From: Azospirillum endophyticum
Lineage (GTDB): Bacteria; Pseudomonadota; Alphaproteobacteria; Azospirillales; Azospirillaceae
Reading direction: 5' to 3'
NCBI RefSeq assembly: GCF_016595245.1
Contig: NZ_JAENHM010000008.1
Location: 1-55,616, forward strand
DNA length: 55,616 nt
Position numbers and translations under genes: made by a program. Each line of letters begins with the position of its first letter. Positions within the stretch are counted from its first letter, which is position 1. The notes below the pieces were generated by a model. The model saw only the letters and a program-made list of their open reading frames with translations. It was not told the origin of the DNA and did no database searches. This document shows, in pieces, positions 19,092 through 28,395 of this stretch.

Positions 19092-19672
19092 GTGAAACGA
19101 CGTCTCCCACCGCCGTTCCGCGTCCCGCTTCGCGCCGTGGCGCGCTGCCCGGCGACCTGCCGCGGCGCGACCGGCTGGCCCGCATCGTCCGCGTCGACCA
19201 TGCCGGCGAATACGGCGCCAAGCGGATCTATGAGGGCCAGATCGCCGTCATGGGCAAGGGCCGCCACGGCAAGACCCTGCGCCACATGGCGGAGCAGGAA
19301 CTGGTCCATCTGCAGTATTTCGAGGGTCAGCTGACCCGGCGCCGCGTGCGGCCGACCCTGCTGCAGCCCTTGTGGCACCTCACCGGCTTCCTGCTGGGCG
19401 CCGGCACCGCGCTCCTGGGCGAACGGGCCGCGATGGCCTGCACCGTCGCGGTGGAAGAGGTGATCGAGGAGCATTACGAGGCGCAGCTGAAGCATCTCGG
19501 CCCCGAGGAGCAGGAACTGTCCGACAGCATCCGCAAGTTCCAGGCGGAAGAGGTCGAGCACCGCGACATCGGCCTGAAGAACGAGGCGGAGCTTGCCGCC
19601 GGCTATCCGCTGCTGACGGCGGCGATCAAGGCCGGCACGCGGGCGGTGGTCTGGGTGGCGGAGCGGGTGTAG
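19088..19672 (+). CDS. coq7: Demethoxyubiquinone hydroxylase Coq7
   Basis: Di-iron monooxygenase that hydroxylates the demethoxyubiquinone ring in ubiquinone biosynthesis. The 194 residues contain the ferritin-like ligands: Glu41 (DHAGEYGAKRIYEGQ), an ExxH at 71-74 (EQELVHL), the glutamates in VAVEEVIEEHYEAQL, and a second ExxH at 155-158 (AEEVEHRD). The GTG start overlaps the dsbB stop. Alphaproteobacteria commonly use Coq7 where gammaproteobacteria may use UbiF, which fits the host assignment. Confidence 0.94.
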   Translation: MSETTSPTAVPRPASRRGALPGDLPRRDRLARIVRVDHAGEYGAKRIYEGQIAVMGKGRHGKTLRHMAEQELVHLQYFEGQLTRRRVRPTLLQPLWHLTGFLLGAGTALLGERAAMACTVAVEEVIEEHYEAQLKHLGPEEQELSDSIRKFQAEEVEHRDIGLKNEAELAAGYPLLTAAIKAGTRAVVWVAERV

Positions 19673-19745
19673 GGGCCCAGGCACCGGCCCCCCACATCCG
19701 TCACCGTTATTTCGGTCCTGCATCGGGGACCCTGCGCCTGGGGCG

Positions 19746-20309
19746 CTACATTGGGTCCAGTTCCGAATCCCAATAAAGAAAATCCCGCCAACTCTCGTGA
19801 AGGAAGTTTGGCGGGAAGGCGCGTCCGTTCTCTTGCAGCTCATAGGCACTGGGCTGGAAGGGCGGACTGAGGGGGATCATGCCGCAGACATGGGGAAGGC
19901 GGTCGCCCTTCGCCAGGTTGCAGGCGGAGCAGGATGTGATGACGTTTTCCCACGTCGTCCGACCGCCGCGGGACCGCGGGATAACATGGTCGAAGGTGAG
20001 GTCGTGGGTTGGGAAGGGGCGGCCGCAATACTGGCAGGTGAAGCGGTCGCGGAGGAAGACGTTGAAGCGGGTGAAGGCCGGGCGGCGGGTGGCTGGGATG
20101 AACTCTTTCAGCGAGATGACGCTGGGCAGCTGGACTTCGAAGCTGGGGGATCGGACGACCCGGTCATAGTGCGAGACGATGTTGACCCGTTCGAGAAAGA
20201 CCGCCTTGACCGCTTCCTGCCAGGACCATAGCGACAAGGGGAAGTAACTGAGCGGGCGGAAATCCGCGTTCAGCACCAGAGCCGGACAGTGATCGGGTGG
20301 TGGAGCCAA
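19746..20309 (-). CDS. HNH endonuclease family protein
   Basis: 187 residues. A family-specific N-terminus (CPALVLNADFRPLSYFPLSL) precedes an HNH nuclease at about residues 90-140: zinc cysteines CQYCG and CSAC, then LTFDHVIPRSRGG with the catalytic His and a WENV..C..CN motif. Such stand-alone HNH proteins are widespread in alphaproteobacterial core genomes; their biological substrate is not established. It is a single gene on the minus strand. There is no associated methylase or phage gene, so a restriction role is not supported. Confidence 0.9.
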   Translation of the reverse strand: MAPPPDHCPALVLNADFRPLSYFPLSLWSWQEAVKAVFLERVNIVSHYDRVVRSPSFEVQLPSVISLKEFIPATRRPAFTRFNVFLRDRFTCQYCGRPFPTHDLTFDHVIPRSRGGRTTWENVITSCSACNLAKGDRLPHVCGMIPLSPPFQPSAYELQENGRAFPPNFLHESWRDFLYWDSELDPM

Positions 20310-20682
20310 TGGCCACTCCCTTGTCTGTAACCGTGTGTCTGAAACCGTGTCTGGATCCGGCCGGCGGCTGGATCGCCTTCCGGGACAACCAGATACATAG
20401 TGGATCGGTGGCCCGGACTCAACATCTTGACCCGGGGAGGCCCAATTTCTTCACCGTTGTGTAACCTTTTTCGCAAAGTGGACATCTGCGGCCGAGGCTC
20501 GGGCCGGGGGAAGGCGGCCTTCCGCCGGCACGCGCGGCGGCTGTGACATCGGGAAAAAAGACTCGCGCCTGCCTTGCGCGCTTACCCCTCGTTAACCATG
20601 ACGGCGCCATGGTGGGGCTCGTTGATCCAAGCCGATCCCGCCGCCTCCAGCCGGCCGGAAGCGACCTCGAGGAAAGCCCGCC
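20310..20682. other. Intergenic region
   Basis: About 370 bases between the HNH gene and a small plus-strand gene. It should contain both promoters. I see no further gene; TTGACC at 20429 lacks a convincing -10. Confidence 0.4.
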
Positions 20683-20850
20683 ATGACCGCCGTCATCATC
20701 GACCTCGCCCAGAAGCGCCGTGAACGCGAGGAGCGTGAGCGCCAGATCCGCATCGACGCTTTCGACCGCGAGCTGCGCCGCCGTCTGGCGCTGTATCTGG
20801 AGGGTGAGGAGATCCCGGTCGAGCCGATCCGCGACAATCCCTATATTTGA
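20683..20850 (+). CDS. Small highly charged protein, 55 residues
   Basis: Starts MTAVIIDLAQKRRERE and continues as an Arg/Glu-rich helix (ERERQIRIDAFDRELRRRLA), ending YLEGEEIPVEPIRDNPYI. The ATG is preceded by GAGGAAAG with a 6-base spacer. The codon bias fits the host. Short proteins starting with an xVIDLAxRR motif occur in alphaproteobacteria, but I know no function. It ends 111 bases before gluQ on the same strand. Confidence 0.7.
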   Translation: MTAVIIDLAQKRREREERERQIRIDAFDRELRRRLALYLEGEEIPVEPIRDNPYI

Positions 20851-20961
20851 TCCGCTCCTGTAGTCGAGCCGCCCGCATATCCGACCTGTCCCAACCGCCG
20901 ATCGCCGCCTTCTCCGCACATCCGGCACCCGGTCCGGCGCACGATCCGCTATAAAGCGGGA

Positions 20962-21807
20962 ATGAGCGATCTCGTCACCCGCTTCGCCCCCAGCCCCACC
21001 GGGCATCTGCATCTGGGCCATGCCCATTCCGCTCTGTTCGGATGGACCGCCGCCCGCAGCGCCGCCGGCCGCTTCCTGTTGCGGATCGAGGACATCGATC
21101 CCAACCGCTGCCGTCCGGACCATGAACGCGACCTGATCGAGGATCTGGCTTGGCTCGGCCTCGACTGGGACGGCCCGGTCCGGCGCCAGTCCGACCATTT
21201 CGACGATTTCCGCGCCGCTCTCGCCCGGCTCGACGGGTTGGGCGTGCTCTATCCCTGTTTCTGCACCCGCAAGGACATCGCCGCCGAGATCGCGCGCGCC
21301 GGTGCCGCCCCGCATGGGCCCGACGGACCTCTCTATCCAGGCACCTGCCGCCACCGGCCGGCCGGCGATCGTGCCGACCGGATCGCCCGTGGCGACGCCT
21401 GGGCGTTGCGGCTCGACGTGGAGGCCGCCCGCCGGATGACCGGGCCGTTGCGCTGGCATGACCATGCCCGGAGCTGGCAGGAGGCGACGCCGGACCTGCT
21501 GGGCGACGTGGTGCTGGCGCGCAAGGACACGCCGACCAGCTATCATCTCAGCGTCACCGTCGACGACCATCTGCAGGGGGTGACGCTGGTCACCCGTGGC
21601 GAGGATCTGTTCTTCGCCACCCATCTGCACCGGCTGCTGCAGGCGCTGCTGGGCTACGAGCCGCCCGATTACCACCATCACGGTCTGCTGCGGAACGCGG
21701 CGGGCGAGCGGCTGGCCAAGCGCGACCGCGCCCAGTCGTTGCGCTCGCTCCGCGAGGACGGGCGCAGCCCGGGCGAGGTGCGGGCGCTGGCCGGATTTCC
21801 GGAGTAG
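20962..21807 (+). CDS. gluQ: Glutamyl-Q tRNA(Asp) synthetase GluQRS
   Basis: Truncated GluRS paralogue (281 residues) that attaches Glu to queuosine at position 34 of tRNA-Asp. The class I catalytic core is complete: RFAPSPTGHLHLGHAHSALF with the HIGH-like motif, RIEDIDPNRC, and the KMSKS equivalent ERLAKRDRAQSL. The zinc ligands are CFCTR and the Tyr/Cys of YPGTCRH. The anticodon-binding domain of true GluRS is missing, which distinguishes GluQRS. Confidence 0.94.
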   Translation: MSDLVTRFAPSPTGHLHLGHAHSALFGWTAARSAAGRFLLRIEDIDPNRCRPDHERDLIEDLAWLGLDWDGPVRRQSDHFDDFRAALARLDGLGVLYPCFCTRKDIAAEIARAGAAPHGPDGPLYPGTCRHRPAGDRADRIARGDAWALRLDVEAARRMTGPLRWHDHARSWQEATPDLLGDVVLARKDTPTSYHLSVTVDDHLQGVTLVTRGEDLFFATHLHRLLQALLGYEPPDYHHHGLLRNAAGERLAKRDRAQSLRSLREDGRSPGEVRALAGFPE

Positions 21808-21908
21808 GGCAGGCGGCGATCCGGGTTGCCGGTCCCTGATCATGACGGTCCGGTTGATGCAACCCGCCCTTCATGGCCGCATTGCATCAACTGGACCGCG
21901 GTGGCCTT

Positions 21909-22502
21909 TTACAGGGGCCGACGCGCCTTCAGCGCCGCGGTCAGCGTGCCGTCGTCGAGATAGTCCAGTTCGCCGCCGACCGGGACGCCATGGGCGAGGC
22001 GCGACACCGACACGTCGGAGCCGGTCAGGCGATCGGTCACCACATGGGCGGTGGTCTGGCCGTCGACGGTGGCGTTCAGCGCCAGGATGATCTCGCGCAC
22101 CGCCGGGTCCTTGGCGCGTTCGGCGAGGCCGGCGAGGTTGAGGTCGTCGGGGCCGACGCCCTGCAGCGCCGATAGGAGGCCGCCCAGCACATGGTAGGTG
22201 CCGCGGAAGGCGCGGGTGCGCTCCAGCGCCCAGAGATCGCCGGCATCCTCCACCACGCAGATGACCGAGCGGTCGCGGCTGGGGTCGGAGCAGACGGTGC
22301 AGGGATCGCGGCTGTCCAGGTTGCCGCAGACGGAACAGGCGCGGATCGACTCGCCGGCCGCCGCCATCGCTTCCGACAGGGGCACCAGCAGGCTGTCCCG
22401 CCGCTTCATCAGATGCAGAGCCGCCCGCCGCGCCGACCGGGGACCGAGTCCCGGCAGCTTGGACAGCAACTGGATCAGGCGTTCGATTTCAGGTCCGATC
22501 AT
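21909..22502 (-). CDS. recR: Recombination mediator RecR
   Basis: 197 residues: helix-hairpin-helix N-terminus ([17 protein letters not shown]), zinc finger ([16 protein letters not shown]), and Toprim domain ([17 protein letters not shown]). It loads RecA with RecO/RecF at gaps. It lies downstream of dnaX and ybaB in the order dnaX-ybaB-recR found in many bacteria, but a 211-base repeat-filled gap (22512-22700) separates it from ybaB. Confidence 0.97.
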   Translation of the reverse strand: MIGPEIERLIQLLSKLPGLGPRSARRAALHLMKRRDSLLVPLSEAMAAAGESIRACSVCGNLDSRDPCTVCSDPSRDRSVICVVEDAGDLWALERTRAFRGTYHVLGGLLSALQGVGPDDLNLAGLAERAKDPAVREIILALNATVDGQTTAHVVTDRLTGSDVSVSRLAHGVPVGGELDYLDDGTLTAALKARRPL

Positions 22503-22511
22503 GGAGGTGCA

Positions 22512-22700
22512 AATCCGCCTCTCCCCCCCGGGGAGAGGTCGGACGGCGGGAGCCGTCCGGGTGAGGGGGCGGACCCTCTCCCCCCTGGGGAGAGGGTGGC
22601 TGCTTCAGCAGCCGGGTGAGGGACTGCGCGTCGCTTGGAGAATCAGCGGAGCGCATCCCCCTCACCCTGACCCTCTCCCCGGGGGGGAGAGGGGATTCTC
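22512..22700. repeat. Cluster of extragenic palindromic repeats between ybaB and recR
   Basis: At least three palindromic units of the CTCTCCCC..GGGGAGAG type: around 22519-22538, 22576-22599 and 22671-22694. They are interleaved with GACGGC/GCCGTC and GGCTGCT/AGCAGCC stems and GTGAGGG or CCCTCAC edges. This is the densest copy of the repeat family also seen at 155-191 and 4504-4635. It interrupts the ybaB-recR operon junction and may affect mRNA stability. Confidence 0.7.
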
Positions 22701-22713
22701 ACAGGTGCAAAGG

Positions 22714-23037
22714 TCAGAACGGCAGCTTGATGCCGGGCGGGAGCTTCAGGCCGCCCATCATCTTCGAGGTCTCCTCGGCGACGTGCTGCTCGACCTTCTT
22801 CTTGGCATCGTTGAAGGCGGCGACGATCAGGTCCTCCAGCACCTCGACGTCCTCGGGATCGACGACGGACTTGTCGAGCTTGACCTTCTTCATCTCGCTC
22901 TTGCCGTTGACGGTCACGACGACCATGCCGGCGGCGCTCTGGCCGGTCACTTCGACCTGCTCCAGGCTCGCCTGCATTTCCTGCATCTTGGCCTGCATCT
23001 GCTGGGCCTGCTTCATCATGTTGCCGATATTCTTCAT
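22714..23037 (-). CDS. YbaB/EbfC family nucleoid-associated protein
   Basis: 107 residues starting MKNIGNMMKQAQQMQAKMQ, the characteristic N-terminal helix, then the beta-sheet segment (GMVVVTVNGKSEMKKVKLD) and a C-terminal helix ending MMGGLKLPPGIKLPF. It binds DNA as a dimer. The start is three bases after the dnaX stop, and co-transcription with dnaX is near certain. Confidence 0.95.
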   Translation of the reverse strand: MKNIGNMMKQAQQMQAKMQEMQASLEQVEVTGQSAAGMVVVTVNGKSEMKKVKLDKSVVDPEDVEVLEDLIVAAFNDAKKKVEQHVAEETSKMMGGLKLPPGIKLPF

Positions 23038-23040
23038 CGG

Positions 23041-24936
23041 TCAGTACTCTCCTTCGTCGTCGAGGGGGTAGTAGACCCCATCGTCCTGCTGCTGAACTAT
23101 GAAATCGGGTGTCTCACCGTCATCCGCAACCGCCGCGCTCTCCGCCGCGGCAACTTCGGCGAGGTCGCGGACGTCGATGATCTTCGCCCCGCTGAAGGTG
23201 TCGAGCACGGCGCGCACCACCGGGTTGGCCTCCGCCTCCGACCAGGCGCGCCGCTTCTCGGCCTTGTCCTGGTCGGCCAGCGTCGGCTGGGACGGGCCGT
23301 CGGACAGAGCGACGATCCAGCGCTGGCCGGTCCATTCGGTCAGGAACTGCCCGACCTTGGCCGGCAGGGTCGGCGGGGCGGCGGGGCGGAGCTTCAGCTC
23401 CAGACGGCCCGGTTCCATGCGGACCAGCTGCACCGTCTCCATCAGATAGCCGTAGAGTGCGCCTTCCCGCCGGTCGGAGAACAGCTGCACCAGCGCACGG
23501 AAGTCCGGCGGCATCGGCGACAGCTCCTCGCCCGCCGGGATGGCCACGGGAGCAGGGGCCGGAGCGGGAACGGCCTGCGCCATGGGGGCGCCCTGCGGCT
23601 GGGCCGAGCCGGCGGCGCGGGCGACGGCGTGGGTTGCCATGGCGGAGGATTGGCTGGCGACCGCGACCGGCCCGCCGCCTCCGCCGGGACCGCGGCCCAT
23701 CGGCATGCCGGCTCCAGCGCCGCCATTGGCCTGCTGGGCCTGGAACTGGCGGATCAGCTCTCCCGGAGTCGGCAGGTCGGCGGCATAGGACAGGCGGACG
23801 ATCACCATCTCCAGCGCCTGCTGCGGCACCGGGGCGGCCTGGACCTCGTTCAGCCCCTTCAGCAGCAATTGCCAGGCGCGAGTCAGCGCCGGCATGCCGA
23901 GCCTGGAGGACAGGGAGGCGCCGCGCGTGCGCTCGGCCTCCGGCAGGGAGGGGTCGTTGGCGCTGTCGGGCACCACCTTCAGGCGGGTCAGGTTGTGGAC
24001 GAGGTCCAGCAGGTCCTGGAGAATCACCACCGGGTCGGCGCCGACCCGGTGCAGGTCGGCCAGGATGTCCATCGCCTCGGCGGGCTTGGCGGAGACCGCC
24101 GCCTCGAACAGGTCGATGACGCGCGTGCGGTCGGCCAGACCCAGCATGTCGCGCACCTGCTGCGCGGTGACCGTGCCGGCGGCGAGCGCGATGGCCTGAT
24201 CGAGCAGCGACAGCCCGTCGCGCACCGACCCGTCGGCGGCGCGCGCGACCAGCGCCGCGGCGTCGCCCTCGATCTCGGCGCCTTCCAGGGCGGTGATGCG
24301 GGTGAAATGCTCCTTCAGCACCTGGGCGTCGACGCGGCGCAGGTCGAAGCGCTGGCAGCGCGACAGCACCGTGACCGGCACCTTGCGGATTTCGGTGGTG
24401 GCGAAGACGAACTTCACATGGCTCGGCGGTTCCTCCAGCGTCTTCAGGAGCGCGTTGAACGCGCTCTTCGACAGCATGTGGACCTCGTCGATGATGTAGA
24501 GCTTGTAGCGGGCCGAGACCGGCGCATAGCGCACGCCGTCGATGATCTCGCGGATGTCGTCGACGCCGGTGTGGCTGGCGGCGTCCATCTCCATCACGTC
24601 GACATGCCGGTCCTCGGCGATGGCGCGGCAATTGTCGCAGACGCCGCAGGGGCTGACCGTCGGCCCGCCGGTGCCGTCCGGGCCGGTGCAGTTCAGCGCG
24701 CGGGCGATGATGCGGGCGGTGGTGGTCTTGCCGACGCCGCGCACGCCGGTCAGCATGAAGGCCTGGGCGATGCGGCCGGACTGGATGGCGTTGGTCAGGG
24801 TGCGGACCAGCGCGTCCTGGCCGATCAGCTCGTCGAAGGTCTTCGGCCGGTATTTGCGCGCGAGCACCCGGTAGGCCTGCCCGGTGGCGGGAGGGGCGGT
24901 GATTTCGGCTGCGGAAACGGCAGTGGTATCGGTCAC
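23041..24936 (-). CDS. dnaX: DNA polymerase III subunit gamma/tau
   Basis: Clamp-loader ATPase, 631 residues. AAA+ core: Walker A GVRGVGKT at about residues 64-71, zinc cysteines in CGVCDNCRAI, Walker B IIDEVHML, sensor 1 FATTEIRKVP and the arginine-finger SRCQRF. A Gly/Ala/Pro-rich linker follows at about residues 400-480, then a C-terminal tau domain that contacts the polymerase alpha subunit, ending in an acidic tail. I looked for, but did not find, an obvious A-run frameshift site of the E. coli type. Confidence 0.97.
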   Translation of the reverse strand: MTDTTAVSAAEITAPPATGQAYRVLARKYRPKTFDELIGQDALVRTLTNAIQSGRIAQAFMLTGVRGVGKTTTARIIARALNCTGPDGTGGPTVSPCGVCDNCRAIAEDRHVDVMEMDAASHTGVDDIREIIDGVRYAPVSARYKLYIIDEVHMLSKSAFNALLKTLEEPPSHVKFVFATTEIRKVPVTVLSRCQRFDLRRVDAQVLKEHFTRITALEGAEIEGDAAALVARAADGSVRDGLSLLDQAIALAAGTVTAQQVRDMLGLADRTRVIDLFEAAVSAKPAEAMDILADLHRVGADPVVILQDLLDLVHNLTRLKVVPDSANDPSLPEAERTRGASLSSRLGMPALTRAWQLLLKGLNEVQAAPVPQQALEMVIVRLSYAADLPTPGELIRQFQAQQANGGAGAGMPMGRGPGGGGGPVAVASQSSAMATHAVARAAGSAQPQGAPMAQAVPAPAPAPVAIPAGEELSPMPPDFRALVQLFSDRREGALYGYLMETVQLVRMEPGRLELKLRPAAPPTLPAKVGQFLTEWTGQRWIVALSDGPSQPTLADQDKAEKRRAWSEAEANPVVRAVLDTFSGAKIIDVRDLAEVAAAESAAVADDGETPDFIVQQQDDGVYYPLDDEGEY

Positions 24937-25048
24937 GCGGCTGGCCTGTCGAAACGACGTGAGGGAGGGGGCTCGTTCGGGCCGCAGGATAGCGTCCCGG
25001 CACCGCGCTGTCGCCGTCTGTTTCGTGCTGGCAATTTTTGAAGAGGGT

Positions 25049-25145
25049 GGGAGACTGGACGAACGACCCGAGCCGTAACTCGTTGCGGCTGCTTCCTTCC
25101 GGACCTGACCGGGTTGGCGAGGGACTCGTCCGACGCCAGTCTCCC
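25049..25145 (-). ncRNA. ffs: Signal recognition particle RNA (4.5S type)
   Basis: On the minus strand the conserved apical domain reads GGTCAGGTCCGGAAGGAAGC, including the GGTC and GGAAG symmetric and asymmetric loops bound by Ffh. The ends GGGAGACTGG and CCAGTCTCCC close the long hairpin. At about 97 bases it is the short bacterial form without an Alu domain. It lies upstream of dnaX on the same strand, a common neighbour pair. A clear promoter is at 25152-25180. Confidence 0.95.
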
Positions 25146-25151
25146 GCCGCT

Positions 25152-25180
25152 GTTATGGACATTGGCGCAGGCGGATGCAA
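25152..25180 (-). promoter_or_regulatory. Predicted promoter of the SRP RNA
   Basis: Minus strand: TTGCAT (25175-25180), 17-base spacer, CATAAC (25152-25157). The predicted 5' end of the RNA is seven bases further. The -10 is part of a 10-base sequence GTTATGGACA repeated in inverted orientation at 25215-25224. Confidence 0.6.
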
Positions 25181-25214
25181 GGGGAAAACGGTTCGGATGC
25201 GCGGGTCGCTTCGC

Positions 25215-25276
25215 TGTCCATAACGGAGTATTGATGATTATTTTCGGGACTATAAATTATAGGTCGGTCCATAATT
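25215..25276. promoter_or_regulatory. AT-rich leader with inverted repeats upstream of the AAA ATPase gene
   Basis: TGTCCATAAC (25215-25224) is the exact inverse of GTTATGGACA over the SRP RNA -10, and GGTCCATAAT recurs at 25267-25276. ATTAT and ATAAT also flank the last copy (25257-25276). TTGATG (25231) and TATAAATTAT (25251) are possible but poorly spaced promoter elements for the plus-strand gene. Confidence 0.4.
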
Positions 25277-25295
25277 GGTCCTAAAGAGGCTGCTC

Positions 25296-26501
25296 ATGCC
25301 ATCCCAACCCGCCTTCACATCCGCACAGAAGTTCCTGTTCCATCGGCCGAAGCTGGCGGCGTCCCTGACCGACATCGTGACCGGGGATGCGCCGATCGGG
25401 GCCGAGCCGACGCTGTGTCTGGCGGCGCCGCGACGGACCGGGAAGAGCACCTTCCTGCGCCACGATCTGGGGCCGGAGTTGGAGAACCGCGGCGTCCTGT
25501 CGGTCTATGTCGATCTGTGGTCGGACATGGCGGCCGATCCCGCCCATCTGATCGCGGAGGCGTTGAAAGCCGAACTGCGCCGGGCCGACAGCCTGCCGGT
25601 GAAGGCGGCGCGGGCGGTCGGGCTGGCCAAGCTCGGAGTCGGCGGCGTGTCGGTCGACATCGACCGGATCGGGCAGGCACAGGGGACCACGCTGGCCGAC
25701 GCGCTGGAGGCCCTGCTGGAGCGGAGCCACAAACGCATCGCCCTGCTGGTGGACGAGGCGCAGCATGCGCTGACGACCGAGGCCGGGCTGAACGCCATGT
25801 TCGCGCTGAAGGCGGCGCGTGACCGACTGAACACCCGGGGTGACGCCCGCGACGGCCCGAACCTGATGATCGTGCTGACGGGATCCCACCGAGACAAGCT
25901 GAGCCGGCTGGTGCTGAACCGCGACCAGCCCTTCTTCGGGACCAGCGTCCGCAGCTTCCCGCTGCTCGACCGCGCCTATACCGATGCCTATACGGCCTGG
26001 ATCAACGACCGGCTGGCCGAGGGCAACCGGTTCGATGCGGACGACGTCTTCGCAGCTTTCGACGCGGTCGGTCGGCAGCCGGAAACCCTGATGCGGATCC
26101 TGTCGGATGCGGCGCTGCTGGTCGGCGATGCCGGTGAATTGAAGCGGGCGCTGGCGGATGGGGCGACCGGGCTTCGCCAGCGGGTGTGGGACGATTACGA
26201 GAACCTATGGTCGGGGCTGCCGCCCTTGCAGCAGGCGGTGGTCGAACGGCTGGCGGTGGAGGGGCCGCAATCGGCGCCCTTCTCCGCCCCGGCGTTGAAG
26301 GCCTATGCCGACGCGGTCGGGGAGGCGGTCGAGCCACCGGCGGTGCAGGCGGCCATCGAAGCTTTGCGGCAGAAGAACATCCTGTGGCGGTCGGCACGCG
26401 GACAATATGCGCTGGACGACCAGGGGATGCTGGAATGGTTGAAGGAGAGGGCTGCGCGGAGCGGTGAAACAAAGGGTCTCCCGCCACGGTCATGGCAATA
26501 A
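25296..26501 (+). CDS. Orphan AAA-type ATPase (archaeal ATPase/ORC-like)
   Basis: 401 residues. Walker A CLAAPRRTGKST at about 44-52, Walker B RIALLVDEAQ at about 147-155, a sensor-like strand (NLMIVLTGSHRDKLSRL) and a C-terminal winged-helix-like region (LPPLQQAVVERLAVEGPQSA). This pattern fits the STAND/ORC-related ATPases such as PF01637. Their roles vary from DNA handling to toxin-like switches, and none can be assigned here. AGAGG six bases upstream supports the ATG at 25296. It is a single gene between SRP RNA and a chemoreceptor. Confidence 0.82.
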   Translation: MPSQPAFTSAQKFLFHRPKLAASLTDIVTGDAPIGAEPTLCLAAPRRTGKSTFLRHDLGPELENRGVLSVYVDLWSDMAADPAHLIAEALKAELRRADSLPVKAARAVGLAKLGVGGVSVDIDRIGQAQGTTLADALEALLERSHKRIALLVDEAQHALTTEAGLNAMFALKAARDRLNTRGDARDGPNLMIVLTGSHRDKLSRLVLNRDQPFFGTSVRSFPLLDRAYTDAYTAWINDRLAEGNRFDADDVFAAFDAVGRQPETLMRILSDAALLVGDAGELKRALADGATGLRQRVWDDYENLWSGLPPLQQAVVERLAVEGPQSAPFSAPALKAYADAVGEAVEPPAVQAAIEALRQKNILWRSARGQYALDDQGMLEWLKERAARSGETKGLPPRSWQ

Positions 26502-26678
26502 AACTTTCAGATGTAAAGGGTCTGCTTGGGGGCGTCCCCGATACCGAATATTCGATCGGTGACGTAACCTTGAGGTGGCCGGTTTGTGGGTGCAGCACGC
26601 ATGCTCACTGCTCATGGTGGAAATGACCGATTGGTCCCGCAGCCGGTCTGTCCAGCCTGTTCCGAACGGAGAGCACCC

Positions 26679-28370
26679 ATGTCCTTCACCAACTTGCCGA
26701 TCTCGACAAAAATCCTGGCGGCGCTCGGCCTGCTCGCCGCCTTGACGATCGGCGTGGCGGTGTTGTCGGTCAACGCATTGGCGACCCTGAATGGCCAGAC
26801 CAACAAACTGGCGACGGACGACAGCCAGACGCTCTACATGGCGGTTTCGGCGAACGAGAAGATGACGCGGATCCAGGAACTCGTCTTCGAGCATATCCTG
26901 GGCAGCGAGGCCGCGGAACTGGCGAGGCTCGAGGGCGGCATCGACCGCGAGCGCCGGGAGTTGCAACAGTTGCTGGCGGCGCTGAAACCTTTCATGGATG
27001 GGGAAACCGAACGGCGCCTGTTCACGGCGACCGAAAGCGATATTGAAACCTATCTCGGCGCCGTGGCCGCGGTCCTGGACCTGTCGCGGAAAGGTGAAGA
27101 TTCCGAGGCTGTCCGGACGATGAAGGAACGCTGCCTGTCCGTCTACAACGAGGTCGATGAACTGCTGGCCAAGATCGCCGAAGGCCAATCGGGCGATCTG
27201 AAGGAATCGGCGGAGGTGGCGAACGCTATCTACGCTTCGGTCCGCCTGACATTGCTGGTTGTCGTCGGCATCGGGTTCGTCATCGCCTTCTCGCTGTCAA
27301 TGCTGCTGGTCCGCGGGCAGATCACCGGACCGCTCAACAGGATGACCGAGGCGATGCGCCGCTTGGCCGATGGCGACCTGTCGGTCGAAGTGACGGTGGG
27401 GGGACGGAGCGACGAGATCGGTCAGATGGCGGGCGCGGTTCTCGTGTTCAAGGAAAACGCCTTGTCGGTGCGTCGTCTGGAAGCCGAGCAGGCCGAAGAC
27501 AAGCGGCGTGCGGAGGACGAGCGTCGGGGGGCGATGCAGGCATTGGCCGACGCCTTCGAGGGACGGGTGAAGGGGGTGGTCGAGGCCGTCGCAGGATCGG
27601 CCGCCAGCATGCAGGACACCGCACGTCGCTTGAACGAGGCGGCGGAGCAGACCAACCGCGAGGTCGAGGCCGCGGGTGCGGCGTCGACCCAGGCCTCGGC
27701 CAATGTGCAGACCGTCGCCGTGGCGACCGAGCAGCTGGGTGGATCGATCGGCGAAATCTCGCAGCGGACCGGGCAGTCGCGGGAAATGGCCGTGGAGGCC
27801 GGGACACAGGCTGGACGGGGCAAGGATCTGGTGGAAAGCCTCGATCTGGCCAGCCGCCGCATCGGCGAGGTGGTCACCCTGATCAACAGCATCGCCGGCC
27901 AGACCAACCTGCTTGCCCTGAACGCGACCATCGAAGCGGCGCGGGCCGGCGAGCACGGCAAGGGTTTCGCCGTGGTGGCGAGCGAGGTGAAGGCGCTGGC
28001 CACCCAGACCGCCCGCGCGACCGACGAGATCATCGCCCAGGTCAGTGCGGTGCAGCAGGTGGCCACGCAGACGGCGCAGGCGATCACCCAGATCTCCGGA
28101 ACGGTGGGGCGCATCGAGGAGATCGCCACCGGCATCGCCGGTGCGGTCGAGGAGCAGTCGGCGGCAACCCAGGGGATCGGCCAAAGCGCCAACGAGGCGG
28201 CGCGCGGCACCGAAGCATTGACGCGGAGCATCCGGACGATTGCCGATGCAGCCGGATCGACGACGCAGGGTGCGGCCGTGGTGCTGCAATCGGCCGGCGA
28301 CCTGGCCAACGAGGCCCAGGTCCTGCGGAACGAGGTCGCGAGTCTGATGGCGGAAATCCGCGCCGCCTGA
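26679..28370 (+). CDS. Membrane methyl-accepting chemotaxis protein, four-helix-bundle sensor
   Basis: 563 residues. First membrane helix at about 10-32, a periplasmic all-helical sensor of about 155 residues (4HB_MCP type, no Cache signature), second membrane helix at about 190-212 ([20 protein letters not shown]), then HAMP. The cytoplasmic signalling domain has the tip [27 protein letters not shown] precedes the ATG. The ligand is unknown. The C-terminus (LMAEIRAA) has no CheR-tether pentapeptide. It is convergent with pgk across a shared terminator. Confidence 0.95.
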   Translation: MSFTNLPISTKILAALGLLAALTIGVAVLSVNALATLNGQTNKLATDDSQTLYMAVSANEKMTRIQELVFEHILGSEAAELARLEGGIDRERRELQQLLAALKPFMDGETERRLFTATESDIETYLGAVAAVLDLSRKGEDSEAVRTMKERCLSVYNEVDELLAKIAEGQSGDLKESAEVANAIYASVRLTLLVVVGIGFVIAFSLSMLLVRGQITGPLNRMTEAMRRLADGDLSVEVTVGGRSDEIGQMAGAVLVFKENALSVRRLEAEQAEDKRRAEDERRGAMQALADAFEGRVKGVVEAVAGSAASMQDTARRLNEAAEQTNREVEAAGAASTQASANVQTVAVATEQLGGSIGEISQRTGQSREMAVEAGTQAGRGKDLVESLDLASRRIGEVVTLINSIAGQTNLLALNATIEAARAGEHGKGFAVVASEVKALATQTARATDEIIAQVSAVQQVATQTAQAITQISGTVGRIEEIATGIAGAVEEQSAATQGIGQSANEAARGTEALTRSIRTIADAAGSTTQGAAVVLQSAGDLANEAQVLRNEVASLMAEIRAA

Positions 28371-28395
28371 AACCCGGTTCCTGATGAAGAACGAG

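Noticed and set aside
22512..22700. Possible CRISPR array
   Set aside because: Units are palindromic, unequal in length and irregularly spaced, with no constant direct repeat or spacer size and no cas gene nearby.
22198..25041. 947-codon plus-strand open frame opposite recR, ybaB and dnaX
   Set aside because: It spans three well-identified minus-strand genes and shows no domain or motif of its own; it is an artefact of high GC content.
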